DNA of 35,389 nucleotides, taken from the NCBI RefSeq assembly GCF_029991245.1, contig NZ_JAIVFO010000032.1:1-35389 (forward strand). Reading direction: 5' to 3'. The position numbers and the translations under genes were made by a program. Below the pieces are notes generated by a model, which made no database searches, was not told where the DNA came from, and worked only from the letters and a program-made list of their open reading frames with translations. The stretch comes from Xanthobacter autotrophicus (GTDB taxonomy: Bacteria > Pseudomonadota > Alphaproteobacteria > Rhizobiales > Xanthobacteraceae). Positions 31,427 to 35,389 of this stretch are shown here, one piece after another (within the stretch, counting starts at the first letter, position 1; each line of letters starts with the position of its first letter).

Positions 31427-34400
31427 TCAGGGTGCCGGGGATGCCGCCGGTTCGACCGGGGATGCTTCATCCCTCGCTCCCTGCGCGCCCCGTGGAACGA
31501 AAATCCGCCGCACCAGGACGAACAGCAGCGGGACGAAGAAGATGCCGATCACGGTGGCGGCGATCATGCCGCCCATGACACCGATGCCGATGGCGTTCTG
31601 CGCGCCCGAGCCGGCGCCGGTGGCGATGGCGAGCGGCGTGACGCCCAGGATGAAGGCGAGCGAGGTCATCAGGATCGGACGCAGCCGCTGGCGGGCGGCG
31701 TCGATGGTCGCCTCCACCAGCGGGACGCCGCGGGCCTGCCGCTCGATGGCGAATTCGACGATGAGGATGGCGTTCTTGGCGGCAAGGCCGATGGTGGTGA
31801 GCAGGCCGACCTTGAAATAGACGTCGTTGGACTGCCCGAAGAGGTGCGCCCCGAGGAGCGCGCCGAAGATGCCGATGGGCACCGAGAGCATGACCGCGAA
31901 GGGAATGGCCCAGCTCTCGTAGAGCGCTGCGAGGCACAGGAAAACGACGAGCGCCGAGAGGGCGTAGAGCACATTCGCCTGGCTGGAGGAGAGCCGCTCC
32001 TGATTGGAGATGCCGGTCCAGGAATGGCTGTAGCCGGCCGGCAACTGGGCGACGATCGCGTCCATGGCGTCCATGGCGTCGCCGGAGGAAACGCCGGGCG
32101 CGGCCTCGCCCTGGATCTCCAGCGCCGAGCTTCCATTGTAGCGTTCGAGGCGGGGTGAGCCGAAGATCCAGCGACTGGAGGTGAAGGCGGAAAAGGGCAC
32201 CATGCCGCCCTCGCCATTTCGGACGTACCACTTGCCTAGGTCCTCCGGCTGCATGCGGAAGCCGGCAGCAGACTGGAGGTAGACGGGCTTCACGCGGCCG
32301 CGGTCGATGAAGTCGTTCACATAGTCCGAGCCCCAGGCGGTGGAGAGCGTGGTGTTGATGTCGGATTCCGAGACGCCGAGCGCCCCGGCCCGCTCCTGGT
32401 CAATGTCGATGAGGAATTGTGGCTCGTCCTCCTGACCGTTGGGACGGGTGGCCATCAGCCGCTTGTCCTGGGCCGCAGCGCCAAGGATCTGGTTGCGGGC
32501 GGCCATGAGCTTGTCGTGGCCCGCGCCATTGATGTCCTGCAGGTAGAAGGTGAAGCCGTTGGAATTGCCCATGCCCTGGATGGCGGGCGGAGCCAGGGCG
32601 AAGACCATGGCATCGCGGAACTTCGAGAAGGCGGCCATGGCCCGTCCCGCCACCGCCTGGGCCGACAAATTGGCCGAAGTGCGCTCCGCGAACGGCCTGA
32701 GGCTCAGGAAGGCGATGCCCATGTTCTGGCCCTGGCCGCCGAAGCTGAAGCCGGCAATCGTGAACACGCCCTCGACCGCTTCCTTCTCGGCCTCCAGATA
32801 GTGGCGGGTCACCGCGTCCAGCACCTCCTGGGTGCGGTCGGCGGTGGCGCCCACGGGAAGCTGGACGGAGGTGATGAGCATCCCCTGGTCCTCCTGTGGC
32901 AGGAAGGAGGACGGCAAGCGTACATACATCCAGCCGGCCGCAGCGCTGAGGGCGATAAAGACCGCGATGAAGCGGGCGGGCCGCGCGATGACACCTCCGG
33001 CACCACGGCGATAGGCATCAGCCCCGCGATCGAACATGCGGTTGAACCAGCCGAAGGCGCCGCCTTTTTCCCCGTGACCGCCCTTCGGTGCCTTGAGGAT
33101 GGTGGCGCACAGGGCCGGCGTCAGGATCAGCGCCACCAGCACGGAGAGCACCATGGCCGCGACGATGGTGACGGAGAACTGGCGGTAGATGACGCCCACC
33201 GATCCGCCGAAGAAGGCCATGGGAACGAAGACCGCGGAGAGCACGGTGGCGATGCCGACCAGCGCGCCGGAGATCTCGCCCATGGACTTGCGTGTCGCCT
33301 CCCTGGGCGGCAGGCCTTCCTCCTGCATCACGCGCTCGACGTTCTCCACCACCACGATGGCGTCGTCCACGAGCAGGCCGATGGCGAGCACCATGGCGAA
33401 CATGGTGAGCGTGTTCACCGAATAGCCGAAGGCGGCGAGCACGCCGAAGGTGCCGAGCAGCACCACCGGAACGGCAATGGTGGGGATGAGGGTGGCGCGG
33501 ACGTTCTGCAGGAACACGAACATCACGATGAAGACCAGCGCGATCGCCTCGAACAGGGTGCGCACCACCTCCTCGATGGAAAGCACCACAAATGGCGTCG
33601 TGTCATAGGGATAGTGGACTTCCATGCCTTCCGGGAAGGTGGAGGAGAGGCGCTCAAGCGTCGCCTTCACCGCCTGCGACGTGTTGATGGCGTTGGCACC
33701 GGTCGCGAGCTTGATGGCGAGGCCGGCCGCCGGCTTGCCATTGTAGGTGGCCGAGGTGGTGTAGCTCTTCGCGCCGAGCTCGACGGTGGCGACATCATTG
33801 AGGCGCACCAGCGAGCCGTCGGTGGCGCTCTTCAGGATGATGTTGCGGAATTGCTCCGGCGTCTGCAGTCGGCTGCGCGCGGTGACCGACGCGTTGAGCT
33901 GCTGGCCCCTGCGCTGGGGCAGGCCGCCGAGCTGGCCGGCGGAGATCTGGGTGTTCTGCGCCTCGATGGCCGAAGCCACATCACCGGGCATGAGCTGATA
34001 TTTGTGAAGCTTGTCCGGGTCGAGCCAGATGCGCATGGCATAGGCCGAGCTGAACAGGGTGGTGGAGCCGACGCCCTCCACCCGCTTCAGGGTGTCGTTG
34101 AGGGACGAATCCACATAGTCGGCGATGTCGATGGAGGACATGCGCCCGTCCTTCGACACGAAGGCGATGACCACCAGGAAGCTGTCGGAGGCCTTGTCCA
34201 CCGAAAGGCCGTTGGTCTGCACCACGCTCGGCAGCTGGGACTGGACCAACTGCAGCTTGTTCTGCACCTGCATCTGCGCCACGTCGGGGTCGGCGGCGCT
34301 GGTGAAGGTGAGGGTGATGCTCACCTCGCCGGTGGAGGTGGACGTGGAGGTCATGTAGTCGAGATTGTCGATCCCGGTCATGCCCTGCTCGATGACCTTG

Positions 34401-34585
34401 GTCACCGAGTTCTCCACCGTCTGGGCATCCGCGCCCGGATAGCTCGCGGTGATGCGCACCGTGGTGGGCGCGATCTGCGGATATTGCGCGATGGGCAGCG
34501 AGCGCAGCGCGAGGAGGCCGCCCAGCATGATGAGGATGGCGATCACCCAGGCGAAGACCGGCCGGTCGACGAAGAAACGGGACAT
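31427..34585 (-). CDS. RND multidrug efflux pump (AcrB/HAE1 family)
   Basis: 1052 residues, a usual length for the family. It begins [17 protein letters not shown] and has twelve expected helices and two large periplasmic loops. The proton-relay residues are present: Asp-Asp in [21 protein letters not shown] (about 400-420) and Lys in [14 protein letters not shown] near the C-terminal half. It drives proton-coupled export from the periplasm to outside together with the adaptor upstream (6 bp gap) and the outer-membrane protein. Drug spectrum unknown. No frameshift was seen, but its adaptor gene is broken. Confidence 0.96.
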   Translation of the reverse strand: MSRFFVDRPVFAWVIAILIMLGGLLALRSLPIAQYPQIAPTTVRITASYPGADAQTVENSVTKVIEQGMTGIDNLDYMTSTSTSTGEVSITLTFTSAADPDVAQMQVQNKLQLVQSQLPSVVQTNGLSVDKASDSFLVVIAFVSKDGRMSSIDIADYVDSSLNDTLKRVEGVGSTTLFSSAYAMRIWLDPDKLHKYQLMPGDVASAIEAQNTQISAGQLGGLPQRRGQQLNASVTARSRLQTPEQFRNIILKSATDGSLVRLNDVATVELGAKSYTTSATYNGKPAAGLAIKLATGANAINTSQAVKATLERLSSTFPEGMEVHYPYDTTPFVVLSIEEVVRTLFEAIALVFIVMFVFLQNVRATLIPTIAVPVVLLGTFGVLAAFGYSVNTLTMFAMVLAIGLLVDDAIVVVENVERVMQEEGLPPREATRKSMGEISGALVGIATVLSAVFVPMAFFGGSVGVIYRQFSVTIVAAMVLSVLVALILTPALCATILKAPKGGHGEKGGAFGWFNRMFDRGADAYRRGAGGVIARPARFIAVFIALSAAAGWMYVRLPSSFLPQEDQGMLITSVQLPVGATADRTQEVLDAVTRHYLEAEKEAVEGVFTIAGFSFGGQGQNMGIAFLSLRPFAERTSANLSAQAVAGRAMAAFSKFRDAMVFALAPPAIQGMGNSNGFTFYLQDINGAGHDKLMAARNQILGAAAQDKRLMATRPNGQEDEPQFLIDIDQERAGALGVSESDINTTLSTAWGSDYVNDFIDRGRVKPVYLQSAAGFRMQPEDLGKWYVRNGEGGMVPFSAFTSSRWIFGSPRLERYNGSSALEIQGEAAPGVSSGDAMDAMDAIVAQLPAGYSHSWTGISNQERLSSSQANVLYALSALVVFLCLAALYESWAIPFAVMLSVPIGIFGALLGAHLFGQSNDVYFKVGLLTTIGLAAKNAILIVEFAIERQARGVPLVEATIDAARQRLRPILMTSLAFILGVTPLAIATGAGSGAQNAIGIGVMGGMIAATVIGIFFVPLLFVLVRRIFVPRGAQGARDEASPVEPAASPAP

Positions 34586-34591
34586 GGCGCT

Positions 34592-35275
34592 TCAATCCGT
34601 CTTGGTTGCAGGAGCGGTGCGCGCCGCCGCGTGGGTCGTCGCCCCATCGGGCTGCGCGCCCTGCTGGCGGCGGTCGCGGACCTCGCCGGTGGTGTCGTCC
34701 ACCACCACCTCGACAGCGGCCACGTCCTGCCCGGAGCGGACGAACTGGCTGCCTTCGACGACGACGCGATCGCCGTCCGCGATCCCGTTCTCGACGAGCC
34801 AGCTGTTGCCGACGCTGCGGCCCACGCTGAGCACGCGCAGTTCCACCTTGCCGTCGGCATTCACCACGAAGGCGACCGGTTCCCCCTTGGTGTTGCGCGT
34901 GATCCCGCGCTGGGGAACGAGGAAGCTGTCGGGCGCCACGCCCTCTTCCACGAGGCCGCGCACATACATGCCCGGCAGCAGCAGCCGGTCGGGATTGGGA
35001 AACTCGACCCGCACCCCATAGGTGCCGGTGGTGGTGTCCACATAGGAGGACCTGAATTCCAGGGTGCCCGGATAGGGATAGAGGGTGCCGTTCTCCAGCT
35101 TGAGGCGCACCGTGACGTTGTCCCCGGAAACCTTGATCCGCCCCTCCTTGATGGCCTGGCGCAGGTTGAGCAGGTTGGTGCTCGACTGGGTCACGTCCAC
35201 ATTGATGGGATCGAGGGTGCGGATGGTGGTGAGCACCGTGTCCTGGCCCGCGGTGACGAGGGTGTTGATTTCCAC
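34592..35275 (-). pseudogene. RND periplasmic adaptor (AcrA/MexA family), 5' part cut off by an insertion
   Basis: About 227 residues of the C-terminal two thirds remain. Homology starts at TLVTAGQDTVLTTIRTLDPINVDVTQSS, which in complete AcrA proteins follows the second lipoyl half, and continues through the beta-barrel (GTYGVRVEFPNPDRLLLPGMYVRG) to the membrane-proximal part (VLSVGRSVGNSWLVENGIADGDRVVVEG). The membrane anchor, lipoyl motif and helical hairpin are absent, because the sequence switches at about 35275 to the end of a mobile element. The rest could lie beyond the window on the far side of the element. The pump may be poorly functional unless another adaptor substitutes. Confidence 0.85.
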
Positions 35276-35389
35276 TGAGAGTTGACCCGGTAGGCACGGA
35301 TTTTTCCATCGAGAAGTGACCCATGTTTTCACCACGTCTCACGCGGCATCGCGGGGGACAGCGGAGTGATCGACATGGAGTTATTGAGC
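35276..35389 (+). mobile_element. End of an apparent IS21-family element with the start of its transposase
   Basis: Starts TGAGAGTTGACCC and carries a second TGACCC nearby (AGTGACCC at about 35320), the kind of repeated end seen in IS21 elements. At 35375 an ATG (or GTG at 35366), with GGAG 8 nt upstream, opens MELLS and runs off the window; this fits the N-terminus of an IstA transposase. The element interrupts the RND adaptor gene. Confidence 0.6.

Noticed and set aside
32417..35278. Open frame of about 950 codons on the plus strand opposite the RND pump
   Set aside because: It mirrors the pump and adaptor genes and has a His/Gly/Glu-rich composition without motifs; it is a codon-bias shadow.
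1..35389. CRISPR array or rRNA genes
   Set aside because: No regularly spaced repeat array and no rRNA-like sequence was seen; the only tandem repeat has two to three units at 13387-13430.

Overview
The window is GC-rich, gene-dense DNA of an alphaproteobacterium, most likely a Hyphomicrobiales species. The protein repertoire (type I sulfide:quinone oxidoreductase, YeeE/YedE pair, cydABX, ECF sigma/anti-sigma, NodT-type RND outer-membrane protein) and a tRNA-Arg(CCG) 3' fragment used as an attachment site fit the Xanthobacteraceae/rhizobial group. The family assignment is an inference from these features, not a measured phylogeny.

Layout. (1) 1-7503: a sulfide and respiration block, all on the minus strand. 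It holds sqr, a separate operon of two YeeE/YedE membrane proteins plus an SQR-like flavoprotein, then cydABX and the start of a probable cydD. The sqr and yeeE promoters carry the same double operator, which fits the published SqrR/BigR-type sulfide sensor site. (2) 7730-11743: an ECF sigma factor and its membrane anti-sigma factor, in one operon with a beta-propeller protein and a DUF305 protein. An exported NTF2-like protein lies divergently, and both promoters facing each other have the same ECF-type signature. (3) 12081-14243: an EamA-type transporter with a histidine-rich tail, an intergenic zone with hairpins and a tandem repeat, and an SH3b protein. (4) 14353-21617: a MacAB-like ABC export operon (HlyD, FtsX-type permease, ATPase), a divergent two-component system, a DUF3313-type lipoprotein, a Spy/LTXXQ protein and a small Cys-repeat protein. 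Two of the intergenic regions share a TTTGTA-N4-TTTGTW box with a 10-bp period, which could define one small envelope-stress regulon.

(5) 21618-24429: a decayed integration zone with a palindrome, an oxidoreductase remnant, a tyrosine recombinase and a tRNA-Arg(CCG) 3' half, followed by about 730 bp without a gene. (6) 24430-29279: a NrtABC/SsuABC/TauABC-type uptake operon (substrate unknown) divergent from a TctDE/QseBC-like two-component system. (7) 29300-35389: remnants of two different transposases, then an RND efflux operon (outer-membrane protein, AcrB-type pump, adaptor). The adaptor is cut off at its N-terminal side by the end of an apparent IS21-family element that runs out of the window.

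How the genes may work together: SQR oxidises sulfide into the quinone pool, the YeeE/YedE pair probably moves thiosulfate or related sulfur species, and cytochrome bd is a quinol oxidase known to tolerate sulfide. The block as a whole therefore looks like a sulfide-tolerance and respiration unit. The other modules look like metal, envelope and drug stress functions.
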